From contig CAYJBH010000012.1 in assembly GCA_964368625.1 (NCBI GenBank), forward strand, positions 6,622-70,621: a stretch of DNA of 64,000 bases. Reading direction: 5' to 3'. The notes beneath the pieces were generated by a model. The model ran no database searches and had not been told where the DNA came from. It saw only the letters and a list, made by a program, of their open reading frames with translations. This document shows, in pieces, positions 25,944-34,324 of the stretch. The DNA is from CAYJBH01 sp964368625 (lineage in GTDB: Bacteria > Bacillota > Clostridia > Oscillospirales > Ruminococcaceae). The first letter of the stretch is position 1, and each line of letters opens with the position of its first letter. The translations under genes and the position numbers were made by a program.

Positions 25944-25978
25944 AACTTTCCTCCATTAAAATGTATATCTGGCAGTCA

Positions 25979-27169
25979 TTAAACCTTCGTTAATGCCTGT
26001 TCCAAATCAGAAATTATCACTTCCTTTTCCATCAATCCGCAATGGAGTCTTATAAGAAGTCTTGGTAATCCAACTAAATTAAGTTCATCGGCTGGCATAT
26101 TATAAAGAGGCAACAAAATAAGGTTCTCATACCCACCCCATGAGCATCCGATTTTAAAGTGTTTTAACTCATCAAAAAATGCAAATATTGATTTTTCATC
26201 CTGTGTTTTTAGAGTAAAGGATAGTAACCCTGTGTTATTTCCCTGCTGGGCATCTACTATTCCGGCCTCAACCCTGCTATTTAATCCAGGGTAAAAAACC
26301 TCTTCGACCTTATCGTGCCTATGCAGCAACTTAACTACCGCCCTTGCATTTTCGCTGTGTTGACGTAGCCGCGGAATAAGTGAACGTAGCCCACGAAGTG
26401 CTAGCCAGGCCTCCATCGGACCCTGAATTGCCCCGCCAACTTCACGATAGTGCTTAATTTTTTCCGACAATTCTTGCGACTTAACCGACAAAATTCCGCC
26501 AATTATATCGCTGTGTCCACCTATATACTTAGAGGTTGTTTGCATAGATATATCTATACCAAGATCCAGCGGCTTTTGCCAAATTGATGTACAATATGTA
26601 TTATCCAGATAGGTGGTAATATTATATTCTTTAGCAAGATCGGCTATCCCTTCAATATCTACCACCGACATTTTAAAAGTTGTAGGACTCTCTAAAATAA
26701 TCATGCTGGTTCTGTTTGTTAGGCATCTTTTTATTTCATCAATGCTGTCACCATCAACATAACTAACCGATATCTTCATTTTTTTCGTAGCATAGCTATC
26801 TAGATAAACCTTTACACATCCATAAACATTTTTCATGCAGATGATGTGGTCGCCATCCTTAATAACCGATAACAGTGCTGCTGTAAACGCAGCCTGTCCC
26901 GAAGAAAATGCAAACGCATTTATACCATGTTCCAGTGCTGCAATCTTTTTCTCCAGTATCTCTGTAGTAGGATTTGCTCCCCTGCCATAATTATATCTAT
27001 TACCCTCATAATCATCAACACCAAGATATCCGCGTATATTATCAAAAGTGTGCAAAGAGGTTAAAAAAACCGGCGGTGAAACTGCTTTTAAATAATCACC
27101 GTTATCTTCGTATAGGTCGGCTATTATTTTGCTATCCGTTTTAATGGATTTTTCCCAATCAAATTGCAT
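25979..27169 (-). CDS. Cys/Met-metabolism PLP-dependent enzyme (cystathionine gamma-lyase/synthase family)
   Basis: A 396-residue fold-type I PLP enzyme. Visible are RGANPTTEILEKKIAALEHG (about residues 60-79), SSGQAAFTAALL (about 88-99), YLDNTYCTSIW with the pyridine-binding Asp (about 180-190), TSKYIGGHSDIIGG with the PLP lysine (about 201-214) and LPRLLIRLHCGLM with the substrate-carboxylate Arg near the end. These enzymes perform gamma- or beta-elimination or replacement on cysteine, cystathionine or O-acylhomoserine. It is the first gene of a sugar ABC/GH63 operon, an unexpected setting. The exact reaction is not assignable. Confidence 0.88.
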   Translation of the reverse strand: MQFDWEKSIKTDSKIIADLYEDNGDYLKAVSPPVFLTSLHTFDNIRGYLGVDDYEGNRYNYGRGANPTTEILEKKIAALEHGINAFAFSSGQAAFTAALLSVIKDGDHIICMKNVYGCVKVYLDSYATKKMKISVSYVDGDSIDEIKRCLTNRTSMIILESPTTFKMSVVDIEGIADLAKEYNITTYLDNTYCTSIWQKPLDLGIDISMQTTSKYIGGHSDIIGGILSVKSQELSEKIKHYREVGGAIQGPMEAWLALRGLRSLIPRLRQHSENARAVVKLLHRHDKVEEVFYPGLNSRVEAGIVDAQQGNNTGLLSFTLKTQDEKSIFAFFDELKHFKIGCSWGGYENLILLPLYNMPADELNLVGLPRLLIRLHCGLMEKEVIISDLEQALTKV

Positions 27170-27200
27170 TATAACTCCTACAAGATCTCATCTGGTATGA

Positions 27201-27211
27201 TGGTCAGACCA
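27201..27211. promoter_or_regulatory. FadR/PdhR-type operator (TGGT-N3-ACCA)
   Basis: A perfect inverted repeat TGGTCAGACCA, the consensus of FadR-subfamily GntR regulators. It lies 9 bp downstream of the -10 box of the minus-strand promoter, in the divergent region between the PLP-enzyme operon and the FadR-type gene, and would block the start of transcription when bound. Confidence 0.75.
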
Positions 27212-27220
27212 GTTAACCTT

Positions 27221-27248
27221 ATTATACAAAAATTTATCTGTTTGTCAA
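27221..27248 (-). promoter_or_regulatory. Sigma-A promoter for the PLP enzyme/ABC/GH63 operon
   Basis: On the minus strand TTGACA (27243-27248) and TATAAT (27221-27226) are 16 bp apart. Both boxes are perfect. The operator above overlaps the expected start region. Confidence 0.8.
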
Positions 27249-27367
27249 TAGAATATTTAAAATAAAATTGCTTTTTCTAAATCTTTATAATAAAGCACAA
27301 TTACTATTATTTTTATTGTGCACTGCTTACATTATTTTTGCTTATTTAAAATACATGTTGAAATATA

Positions 27368-27394
27368 TTGACTAATACTATATTATTATATAAG
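27368..27394 (+). promoter_or_regulatory. Possible promoter of the FadR-type gene
   Basis: TTGACT (27368-27373) is followed 15 bp later by TATAAG (27389-27394). The spacing is short of ideal. If real, it excludes the in-frame TTG at 27368 as a start codon. Confidence 0.4.
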
Positions 27395-27415
27395 GGTATT
27401 GAATCGGAGATGATG

Positions 27416-28102
27416 ATGGAGCCAATAAAACGTATAGGGATACATATTCAGGTTGCAGATGCCATTAAAAAGTACAGCGAGGAAAACAAACTAAGAACCG
27501 GTGATAGATTGCCGTCTGAAAGAGATCTTGCCAGCATGCTGGGAATAAGCCGAGCTACAGTTCGAGAAGGACTACGCATGTTGGAAGGAATGGGATATGT
27601 TGAGGTAATTACCGGAAAAGGAATCTATATAAAAAATATTATGGATAGCGCCATAGTTTTAAATATATCAAAGGAAACAGAAAGTGCCGTAGAGCTTTTA
27701 GAGATTAAAAAGATAATTGACAGGCACGCAGTAAACGCTGCTATAGATAAAGCAACTAATGAAGAAATCGAGCTAATTGAAAAACGATTGCTAGCCCTTG
27801 AAAATAAATATGCGCAAACAGATACCTGGTTTGAAGAGGATTGGGCCTTTCATTGTGAGATATACAAATGCTGCAAGAACGAGATATTATATAACTTTAT
27901 AACATCAACTATTAATTTCATGACCGAGAGTGGGTGGAGCAATCTGGTAAGCAACAGTGATATTACCTTTGCCGCCTCATTACCGCTACATCGAAAATTG
28001 TATGAGGCAATTAAGGAGAGAAACAAATCGGAAGGACAAAAGGTTGTAGATAAATTATACGATATTTTGGTTGATGAACTAATAACTCTTAATATTAAAT
28101 AG
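27416..28102 (+). CDS. FadR-subfamily GntR transcriptional regulator
   Basis: A 228-residue regulator. Residues about 4-70 form the GntR winged helix (LRTGDRLPSERDLASMLGIS, then RATVREGLRMLEGMGYVEV); residues about 95-220 are the helical FCD ligand-binding domain with EEDWAFHCEIYKC bearing candidate metal-binding residues. The start at 27416 is chosen because GGAG lies 6 bp upstream; in-frame ATGs at 27410 and 27413 are too close to it. It is divergent from the PLP enzyme/ABC/GH63 operon, and a perfect FadR-type operator sits between them, so it is very likely that operon's repressor. The inducer is unknown, typically a small acid. Confidence 0.9.
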   Translation: MEPIKRIGIHIQVADAIKKYSEENKLRTGDRLPSERDLASMLGISRATVREGLRMLEGMGYVEVITGKGIYIKNIMDSAIVLNISKETESAVELLEIKKIIDRHAVNAAIDKATNEEIELIEKRLLALENKYAQTDTWFEEDWAFHCEIYKCCKNEILYNFITSTINFMTESGWSNLVSNSDITFAASLPLHRKLYEAIKERNKSEGQKVVDKLYDILVDELITLNIK

Positions 28103-28419
28103 CATCTATTTTAAAGCTGAAAAACCTTGAATTTCCAAACTCGGTAAGCAGCTAACATGAACTCATTGGACTAATGTTAACTATTTTAATAACAAGAATT
28201 TAACCTTTAACAAATGGCTTTATCGTGAACAATGTTCACGATAAAGCCATTTTGTGTTGAAGGAATTTCGCCCATTCTCACGGCTAACAAGCTTTTAAAA
28301 AGTTTAAGACTTCTGATTTTCTAGCCAGAGGTCTTTTAAGCTGTTTATGATTATATAGAAACTCAAATTATCGAAAATTACCGCAAAATATATATTTATT
28401 TTAATTTTTAAATTATATC
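28103..28419. other. Intergenic region with a long hairpin after the FadR-type gene
   Basis: Non-coding stretch. A near-perfect 20-bp inverted repeat (arms 28212-28231 and 28233-28252, beginning AAATGGCTTTATCG) ends in ATTTTG and is the likely terminator of the FadR-type gene. Elsewhere I see only AT-rich sequence without reading frames. Confidence 0.7.
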
Positions 28420-28448
28420 TTGACATATATTTTATAATTTGATATAAT
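28420..28448 (+). promoter_or_regulatory. Consensus sigma-A promoter for the ROK-sulfatase-tct operon
   Basis: A perfect TTGACA (28420-28425) and TATAAT (28443-28448) with 17 bp between them, about 35 bp upstream of the ROK gene. An AT-rich imperfect dyad around the -10 box (TTATAATTTGATATAA) could be an autoregulatory site. Confidence 0.8.
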
Positions 28449-28481
28449 GCACCTATAGGATATAAACGGTGGCAATTAATT

Positions 28482-29708
28482 ATGATTTTAGGTAAAATTG
28501 ATAAAGCATTTGGGCGTCCTAATGAAAAAGCAATTGTTCAATACCTTATTAAAAACCCCGGGGCCTCAAGAACACAGATAAAGGAAGCACTCTCTACATC
28601 AATGGCAACCATTACCAACACGATAGAGATATTAATAAATAATAATTACGTTATTGAAACCGGGCTTCAAAAAGCTGTTCGTGGCCGTAGCACCATGTTA
28701 CTAGAGATAAACAAGAATAAGATTAAGTCGGTTGGTATCGGCGTAACCAAGCATATGGTGTGTATCCAGTTGATAGACCTAAGTGGATTTGTTTACGGAA
28801 GCGAAAGCTATCCAATGGATTTCTCTTCGTTTGATAACAACGTTAACAACATCGTTAACGGACTAAAAAAAGTTCTAGATAGTAACAGCAATCATCTTGA
28901 TGATATTTTAGGAATCGGCCTTGCATTGCCGGGTTTTATTGAGTATAACTTTAAGAACCTCGATAAACTTTATATGGAAGATTGGAAAACCGATAAACTT
29001 GTAGAAACTTTGGAAAACACCTTTGGAATAGGGGTTGCTATTTCTTCCGCTTCTACCGCAGCGCTATCAGGAGAGGTTTATTTTGGAAGTGCTAAAAAAA
29101 GCAGAAATGTTCTTTACCTAAACGTTAGTAGCGGTGGTATTTCTTTTGCACATATTAACGACCATATTGTTGATAAAAAAATGGATCGAAGGGCACGAGC
29201 AATCGGACACACCCTAATCAACTTCACTAATGAGCATTGTAGCTGTGGACAAAGCGGCTGTGTTGAGATGTATCTTAACAAGGAGGCGTTAATAGAGAAC
29301 TACAAAAAGCATTTCGCAGCCGAAAGTTCGTTATACGACGATCATGCTGTAAATCTAGATGAGATAGGATATACCGACATTCTTAAGTTGGGACAAAGCG
29401 GAGACATTATTGCGGTTCAGGCAATATCGAAATGTGCTACAATTTTCGGCTTCCTAGTTTTTAATTTAGTTGTCACACTAAACCCCGACCTTGTTGTTTT
29501 GGGTGGCAACATAATTGATGAAAGCCAGCTGTATTATGATATGGCTGTTAATACAGCCAACGGAAGGTTACAAAGCCTTTTGGGTTGCAGCTGCAAGTTT
29601 AGTTTAAGAAAGGTTACTCAATCTCTCCTACTTGAAACTAACATAACAGAGGTTGATGCAATTTCGGCAAGTGCCGCAACCATAGTATTTGGAAACATTT
29701 TTGCATAA
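28482..29708 (+). CDS. ROK-family transcriptional regulator (NagC/XylR type)
   Basis: A 408-residue protein. Residues about 15-75 form a winged helix-turn-helix (NPGASRTQIKEALSTSMATI, then NTIEILINNNYVIETG); residues about 85-400 form the ROK sugar-kinase-like domain with the zinc-binding CSCGQSGCVEMY (about 255-266). The kinase ATP-site motif DxGxT is not evident (VGIGVTKHMV at the first phosphate loop), as in non-catalytic regulators. It opens an operon with two sulfatases and tctCBA, 14 bp before the first sulfatase, and probably controls it in response to a sugar derivative. Confidence 0.87.
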   Translation: MILGKIDKAFGRPNEKAIVQYLIKNPGASRTQIKEALSTSMATITNTIEILINNNYVIETGLQKAVRGRSTMLLEINKNKIKSVGIGVTKHMVCIQLIDLSGFVYGSESYPMDFSSFDNNVNNIVNGLKKVLDSNSNHLDDILGIGLALPGFIEYNFKNLDKLYMEDWKTDKLVETLENTFGIGVAISSASTAALSGEVYFGSAKKSRNVLYLNVSSGGISFAHINDHIVDKKMDRRARAIGHTLINFTNEHCSCGQSGCVEMYLNKEALIENYKKHFAAESSLYDDHAVNLDEIGYTDILKLGQSGDIIAVQAISKCATIFGFLVFNLVVTLNPDLVVLGGNIIDESQLYYDMAVNTANGRLQSLLGCSCKFSLRKVTQSLLLETNITEVDAISASAATIVFGNIFA

Positions 29709-29722
29709 ACGGAGATATTTCT

Positions 29723-31123
29723 ATGAGCAGAAAAAACATTCTTTTTCTATTTCCCGATCAACACCGCGCAGATTGGATGCCAAAACACGATAAACTATCA
29801 GGTAGCTTTCAGCACAACGCCTCACTAGATATGCCAACATTACGCGGCATAATGGATAAAGGCTTTGTTTTCACAAACGCCATGACACCCTCTCCGCTTT
29901 GTGCACCCGCAAGGAGCTGCCTTGCATTTGGTAGCAACTATCAATGTTGTGACGTTCCCAACAACCTAGTAAATCTGCCGGAGGAGAGACAGACTTTTTA
30001 TAACGTTTTAAAGGATAACGGCTATCATGTTTTAAGCTGTGGCAAACTTGATGTTCATAAAGGAACTAAATTCTGGGGCGAAAACGGTTGGGTTGAAAGC
30101 CTTGAAAAAATTGGTTTTACAAACGCAATCGACAACGAGGGAAAAATCGATACTATAATTGGTGAAATGTCTGTAGACGCCTCTAGCCCCTCGGGTATGT
30201 TTAGCCGATTGGTTAACCCCGAAAAAGAGCACCGCCGCGGACCCTACATAAACTATCTCTATGGTAAAGGCCTTGCCGATTATCATATCGATGATATGAA
30301 CAGGCGTAACACCGATGGCAGAGATATAGCACTAACCGAGCTTGATGATGATAGCTACTGCGACAACTGGCTAACCCAAAATGGAATAGATTTATTGGAA
30401 AAGGTACCTAACGGTGAGCCGTGGTTTTTACAGGTAAACTTTACCGGCCCTCACGATCCATGGGATATCACAGCTTCAATGAAGGAACGGGTTAAAGGAC
30501 TGCGTTTCGACCCACCAATACAAGGGGATGAACGCTTTGAAGAAAAAGATTTAATTATCCGCTCTCATTACACAGCTATGTTAGAAAATATCGACGACAA
30601 CATAAAAAAACTGTTAGACACAGTTGAAAAAAGAGGAGAATTAGAGAATACAATAATAATCTACTCCTCCGATCATGGCGAAATGCTTGGAGAATTTGGA
30701 AAATACGGAAAATGTGTACCAAACAGAGGTTCGGTCAATATCCCGTTAATAATCTCCGGTTCCGAAGTGCCCGAAGGTAAAAGTTGTGCTATGGTACAAC
30801 TGCAGGATATTTCAACAACAATTTTATCTGCCTGTGGGTTGGAACACCAGCCCTTCCCCGATTCGCACAACCTTTTAAACATCGCACAAAGCAAACTTAT
30901 GTCGATAAGAGATGCTCAGGTAAGTGCTCTCGCCGGCTGGTATTGCATAAATGATACCCGATACAAACTTATGGTAGACAAGGATAATTCTGTAAAACTT
31001 TACGATATCGTTAACGATCCTTTAGAGTTAAATGATATTTCCAGCGAAAACCAAGAAATAGTGAACGAGCTAAAGGATAAGTATCAGATGCTTAACGAAT
31101 CTATAAAGCTCTGTAATAATTAA
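29723..31123 (+). CDS. Type I sulfatase, cytoplasmic
   Basis: A 466-residue formylglycine-dependent sulfatase. The maturation signature is PLCAPAR with Cys60, which in anaerobes is converted to formylglycine by a radical-SAM maturase (none in this window). N-terminal NILFLFPDQHR provides metal ligands, GPHDPWD lies near residue 245 and YSSDHGEMLGEFGKYGK near residue 314. There is no signal peptide, so it should act inside the cell on an imported sulfate ester. It is followed by tctCBA and a second sulfatase. The organic substrate cannot be deduced. Confidence 0.92.
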   Translation: MSRKNILFLFPDQHRADWMPKHDKLSGSFQHNASLDMPTLRGIMDKGFVFTNAMTPSPLCAPARSCLAFGSNYQCCDVPNNLVNLPEERQTFYNVLKDNGYHVLSCGKLDVHKGTKFWGENGWVESLEKIGFTNAIDNEGKIDTIIGEMSVDASSPSGMFSRLVNPEKEHRRGPYINYLYGKGLADYHIDDMNRRNTDGRDIALTELDDDSYCDNWLTQNGIDLLEKVPNGEPWFLQVNFTGPHDPWDITASMKERVKGLRFDPPIQGDERFEEKDLIIRSHYTAMLENIDDNIKKLLDTVEKRGELENTIIIYSSDHGEMLGEFGKYGKCVPNRGSVNIPLIISGSEVPEGKSCAMVQLQDISTTILSACGLEHQPFPDSHNLLNIAQSKLMSIRDAQVSALAGWYCINDTRYKLMVDKDNSVKLYDIVNDPLELNDISSENQEIVNELKDKYQMLNESIKLCNN

Positions 31124-31240
31124 AGCATTTTATTTCACCTCGCAACACAGTCTGTTGCCCCATAGGTATTATTGATAAGGTATCAGGATAACAACCTTAA
31201 CTTTATCAATTTACAAATAATACATAAAGAGGAGAATTCT

Positions 31241-32206
31241 ATGAAAAAGTTTATAAGCATGTTACTCTCAACGTTATTAGCACTCACACTACTTACCGGT
31301 TGTGGCGGTTCCTCCGAAATTACGGCTGACAACTATTTTGATGAACCGATAACATTTTTAGTCCATGCAGGAGCCGGTGGAAACCTCGATATTAAGGTTA
31401 GAATTGTTGCAAAGTATCTTGAAGAACAAACCGGCCAAACAATGATAGTAGAAAATCTTGCCGGAGCCGGTGGAGCTACAGCTGCTGTAGAGTATCTAAA
31501 AGAAGAACCAAACTCAAGAAAAATTTTGGTGCTGGGAGATGCCATGTTTAGCATAGTTCCGCACACCGCAGAGGTAACCTTCACAAAGGAAGACTATGCG
31601 CCTTTCATTGGGTTGGATTCAGTTAAAGCAGGTCTATTTGTTGACCCCAACATATACCCGGATTTAGATTCTTATATAGCCGCAGGAACAGACGGTGAAG
31701 TTATCTTCGCAGACAACGGTAAAGCAAGTGGCTCCTTCCTTGCACCTGCTATGCTACACGAAGCAGCAGGGCTTAACTATCAAGGTTTAACTGTTGATAG
31801 CGCTGCTGAGGGTCTCACCAATGTATATGCGGGACATGTTGATGCGGCATGGGCAAGCATGGGCTTGGGTGAACAATATGTAAACGAAGGCACACTAATA
31901 CCATTGGTTACCTTTGCACCTGAAGCATACACCTATGATAATGGAACCGTTATCCCCAGCTGTATAGAGCTTGGTATCGATGTTACACATCAGAACTTCT
32001 TATACTTTGGTCTACGCAGTGGTTCAGACGAAGCACTTCTAGACATGCTTTACAACGAGTTTAACACCGTTTACCAAAACGAAGAATTCATTGCCGAAAT
32101 GGACAATGCCGGCGTTACTTTGTTACCGCTAGACGCTGAAGGAATTGATGAGTTTGTAAACAAATCCATAAGCGACATAAGTAATTACTATGAAAGCAAC
32201 CAATAA
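31241..32206 (+). CDS. tctC: TctC-type (Bug family) substrate-binding lipoprotein of a tripartite tricarboxylate transporter
   Basis: A 321-residue lipoprotein with signal peptide and lipobox LTGCGGSS (Cys about 23). The mature domain matches the TctC/Bug receptors: PITFLVHAGAGGNLDIKVRI, then VENLAGAGGATAAVEYLK and a conserved core around FADNGKASGSFLAPAML. Bug proteins bind carboxylates such as citrate, tartrate or glutamate outside the membrane. I chose the ATG at 31241 behind AGAGGAGA because it starts the signal peptide; an upstream in-frame ATG adds 23 non-signal residues. The gene is 117 bp after the first sulfatase. Confidence 0.92.
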   Translation: MKKFISMLLSTLLALTLLTGCGGSSEITADNYFDEPITFLVHAGAGGNLDIKVRIVAKYLEEQTGQTMIVENLAGAGGATAAVEYLKEEPNSRKILVLGDAMFSIVPHTAEVTFTKEDYAPFIGLDSVKAGLFVDPNIYPDLDSYIAAGTDGEVIFADNGKASGSFLAPAMLHEAAGLNYQGLTVDSAAEGLTNVYAGHVDAAWASMGLGEQYVNEGTLIPLVTFAPEAYTYDNGTVIPSCIELGIDVTHQNFLYFGLRSGSDEALLDMLYNEFNTVYQNEEFIAEMDNAGVTLLPLDAEGIDEFVNKSISDISNYYESNQ

Positions 32207-32223
32207 ACCTTAACACGGAGATT

Positions 32224-32673
32224 ATGATGCTAAAAATTAAAACCCATCTGGTTGGCGGTATATTCACAGCGGTAATAGCAGTAATACTTCTGCTATTACT
32301 CCCAAGCCAAATCGGCGATGAGCTGATGCTTCCTAAAGGGCAGATAGCCTCAAATTTTGTTCCTACGCTTCTGTTATACCTTATGTTAGGCTTGAGCATT
32401 TTATTAATAATACAAAGCCTGTTTTTCAAGATTGAACATATTGTTGAGATTAGTATTTCTGAGGTTAGGGATGTTGGAGTCTTCACACTTAACCTATTGG
32501 TAAGCGTAATTCTGTTCCACCTGTTGGGTTTTATAGTTTCCATGATTGCCATGTGTGCAATGACTTTCTTGCAGCTAAAATGCAAACGAAAGAGTATTTA
32601 TATTACTAGTGCGGCATTAATTGTAGTGGTATATTTTTCATTTACAACACTACTCAATGTTCCACTTCCATAG
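32224..32673 (+). CDS. tctB: TctB-type small membrane subunit
   Basis: A 149-residue protein with four hydrophobic segments, the expected topology of TctB, the poorly conserved small subunit of tripartite tricarboxylate transporters. Segments run about residues 10-25, 55-75, 88-110 and 122-142. Sequence identity within the family is low, so the assignment relies on position between tctC and tctA and on size. It starts 17 bp after tctC. Confidence 0.85.
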   Translation: MMLKIKTHLVGGIFTAVIAVILLLLLPSQIGDELMLPKGQIASNFVPTLLLYLMLGLSILLIIQSLFFKIEHIVEISISEVRDVGVFTLNLLVSVILFHLLGFIVSMIAMCAMTFLQLKCKRKSIYITSAALIVVVYFSFTTLLNVPLP

Positions 32674-32691
32674 TGCGGGGAAGGAAAAACA

Positions 32692-34185
32692 ATGATAACA
32701 GATTTACTATCCGGTTTTACCCAGCTTTTAAGCATCGAAAATTTCCTTTTTATTAACATAGGTGTTTTTCTTGGCATAATCTTTGGTGCTATCCCCGGCT
32801 TAAGCGGTTATCTTGGCATTGTTATCCTAATGCCAATAACCTATAGCATGAGCCCTCTCTCAGGTATTTCAATGCTCATCGCCATCTACTGCGGCGGTGC
32901 TTACGGCGGCTCTATAAGTGCAATCCTTCTCGGAACTCCCGGAAGCAACGAAGCCGCTGCAACCGTTTTAGACGGTTATCCTCTCGCAAAGCAAGGAAAG
33001 GCAAAAAGAGCTCTTGAAGCTGCACTCGTAGCTTCAACCATGGGTGGTATTATTAGCTCGCTATGTCTACTCTTTGCAGCTCCTGCTATTTCACAGCTAA
33101 CGCTATCTTTTGCCGCACCTGAATATTTTGCGGTTTCTATCTTTGGTGTTTCAATTATTGCAGGTGTAAGCGGTAAAAGTATTGTTAAGGGTTTAATCTC
33201 CGGCTGCATAGGCTTTATGATTTCCATGGTTGGAATGGATAGCCTTAGCGGAATCTATCGTTTCACCTTTGGTAACCTTGAGCTTTCGTCCGGTTTTAAC
33301 ACCATAGGGGTAATGTTGGGTGTTTTTGCTCTCCCTGCTGTTTTTGAAAAGATAGAGAAAAAATTATATAAAGACGGCTCAACCGTAGATATCGAGATAG
33401 ACAAGGAAAAAGGGTTTGGCTGGAGCGATTTTAAAAAACACTTTGCAACCATGTTAAAATCTTCAGGTATCGGAGTTGGAATTGGTGCTCTACCCGGTGC
33501 CGGTGCCGCTGTTGCAGCCTTCGTTAGTTATAACGAGGCAAAACGCGTTTCTAAACATCCCGAAGAGTTTGGCAAGGGTTCAATAGAGGGAGTTGTTGCG
33601 CCTGAATCCGGAAACAATGCGGTTACCGCCGCCTCGCTAATCCCACTGTTAACTCTCGCCGTTCCCGGCAGTGCGGCAGCAGCTGCTCTTACCGGTGCAC
33701 TTATGATACATGGCATGGTTCCCGGCCCTCAACTTTTCTCTACCCAAGGCCCTGCAATGTATGCTATACTTATAGGTGTTCTATTTGCCAACATATTTAT
33801 GCTTGTTCAGGGTAAATTGCTTGCGAGGTTTTTTGCTAAGATATCTAAGGTTCCCCAGATGGTTCTTATACCGGCACTATTAATATTCTGTTTTGCCGGA
33901 GCCTTCTCGGCTGCTAACTCGGAATTCAACGTATCTGTTTTGCTTGCATTCGGAATTTTTGCCTATATATTCACAAAGCTTGACTTCCCAACAGTACCGT
34001 TGGTTTTGGGTATGATTCTAGGTCCAATTGCCGAAACAAACCTTAGAAACTCTCTAATTATGTCTGGCGGATCTTTTTCCATTTTCTTTACTCGACCCAT
34101 AAGCCTTGTTATCCTAATACTAGCTGTAGTATTTATAGTTATTTTAAGAAGACAGGCAGTGAAGTTAGAAAAAATGGCAAAGTAA
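32692..34185 (+). CDS. tctA: TctA-type large membrane subunit
   Basis: A 497-residue membrane protein with about twelve hydrophobic segments. Signatures are GAIPGLSGYLGIVILMPITYSM near residue 30 (core GxxPGL) and LLGTPGSNEAAATVLDGYPL near residue 83, both characteristic of TctA. A second copy, GIGALPGAGAAVAAFVSYNEAKR about residue 265, reflects the internal repeat. With TctB and TctC it forms a sodium- or proton-driven uptake system for organic anions. It is followed by a 24-bp tandem repeat and then the second sulfatase. Confidence 0.95.
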   Translation: MITDLLSGFTQLLSIENFLFINIGVFLGIIFGAIPGLSGYLGIVILMPITYSMSPLSGISMLIAIYCGGAYGGSISAILLGTPGSNEAAATVLDGYPLAKQGKAKRALEAALVASTMGGIISSLCLLFAAPAISQLTLSFAAPEYFAVSIFGVSIIAGVSGKSIVKGLISGCIGFMISMVGMDSLSGIYRFTFGNLELSSGFNTIGVMLGVFALPAVFEKIEKKLYKDGSTVDIEIDKEKGFGWSDFKKHFATMLKSSGIGVGIGALPGAGAAVAAFVSYNEAKRVSKHPEEFGKGSIEGVVAPESGNNAVTAASLIPLLTLAVPGSAAAAALTGALMIHGMVPGPQLFSTQGPAMYAILIGVLFANIFMLVQGKLLARFFAKISKVPQMVLIPALLIFCFAGAFSAANSEFNVSVLLAFGIFAYIFTKLDFPTVPLVLGMILGPIAETNLRNSLIMSGGSFSIFFTRPISLVILILAVVFIVILRRQAVKLEKMAK

Positions 34186-34188
34186 CAT

Positions 34189-34295
34189 GTTTTTGCTGCT
34201 ACCATGAAACAGGGTTTTGCAACCACCATATAACACTGTTTTGCAACTACTATATAACACTGTTTTACAGCTGCCGTTTTAAGGTAGCAAAAACA
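34189..34295 (+). repeat. Degenerate 24-bp tandem repeat between tctA and the second sulfatase gene
   Basis: Four adjacent units begin with GTTTT: 34189-34213, 34214-34237, 34238-34261 and 34262-34285. The middle two differ at 2 of 24 positions; the outer two are degenerate. The outer arms also form an imperfect inverted repeat (TGTTTTTGCT...TACC at the left and GGTAGCAAAAACA at 34283-34295). Confidence 0.7.
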
Positions 34296-34324
34296 AGGTC
34301 AACCCCACAAAAAAGGAAATGTGC

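Noticed and set aside
27368..27415. Upstream TTG start for the FadR-type regulator
   Set aside because: That TTG is better explained as part of a -35 box, and the ribosome binding site points to ATG 27416.
34189..34285. Possible CRISPR repeats
   Set aside because: The 24-bp units are directly adjacent without spacers and are degenerate; no cas gene is near.
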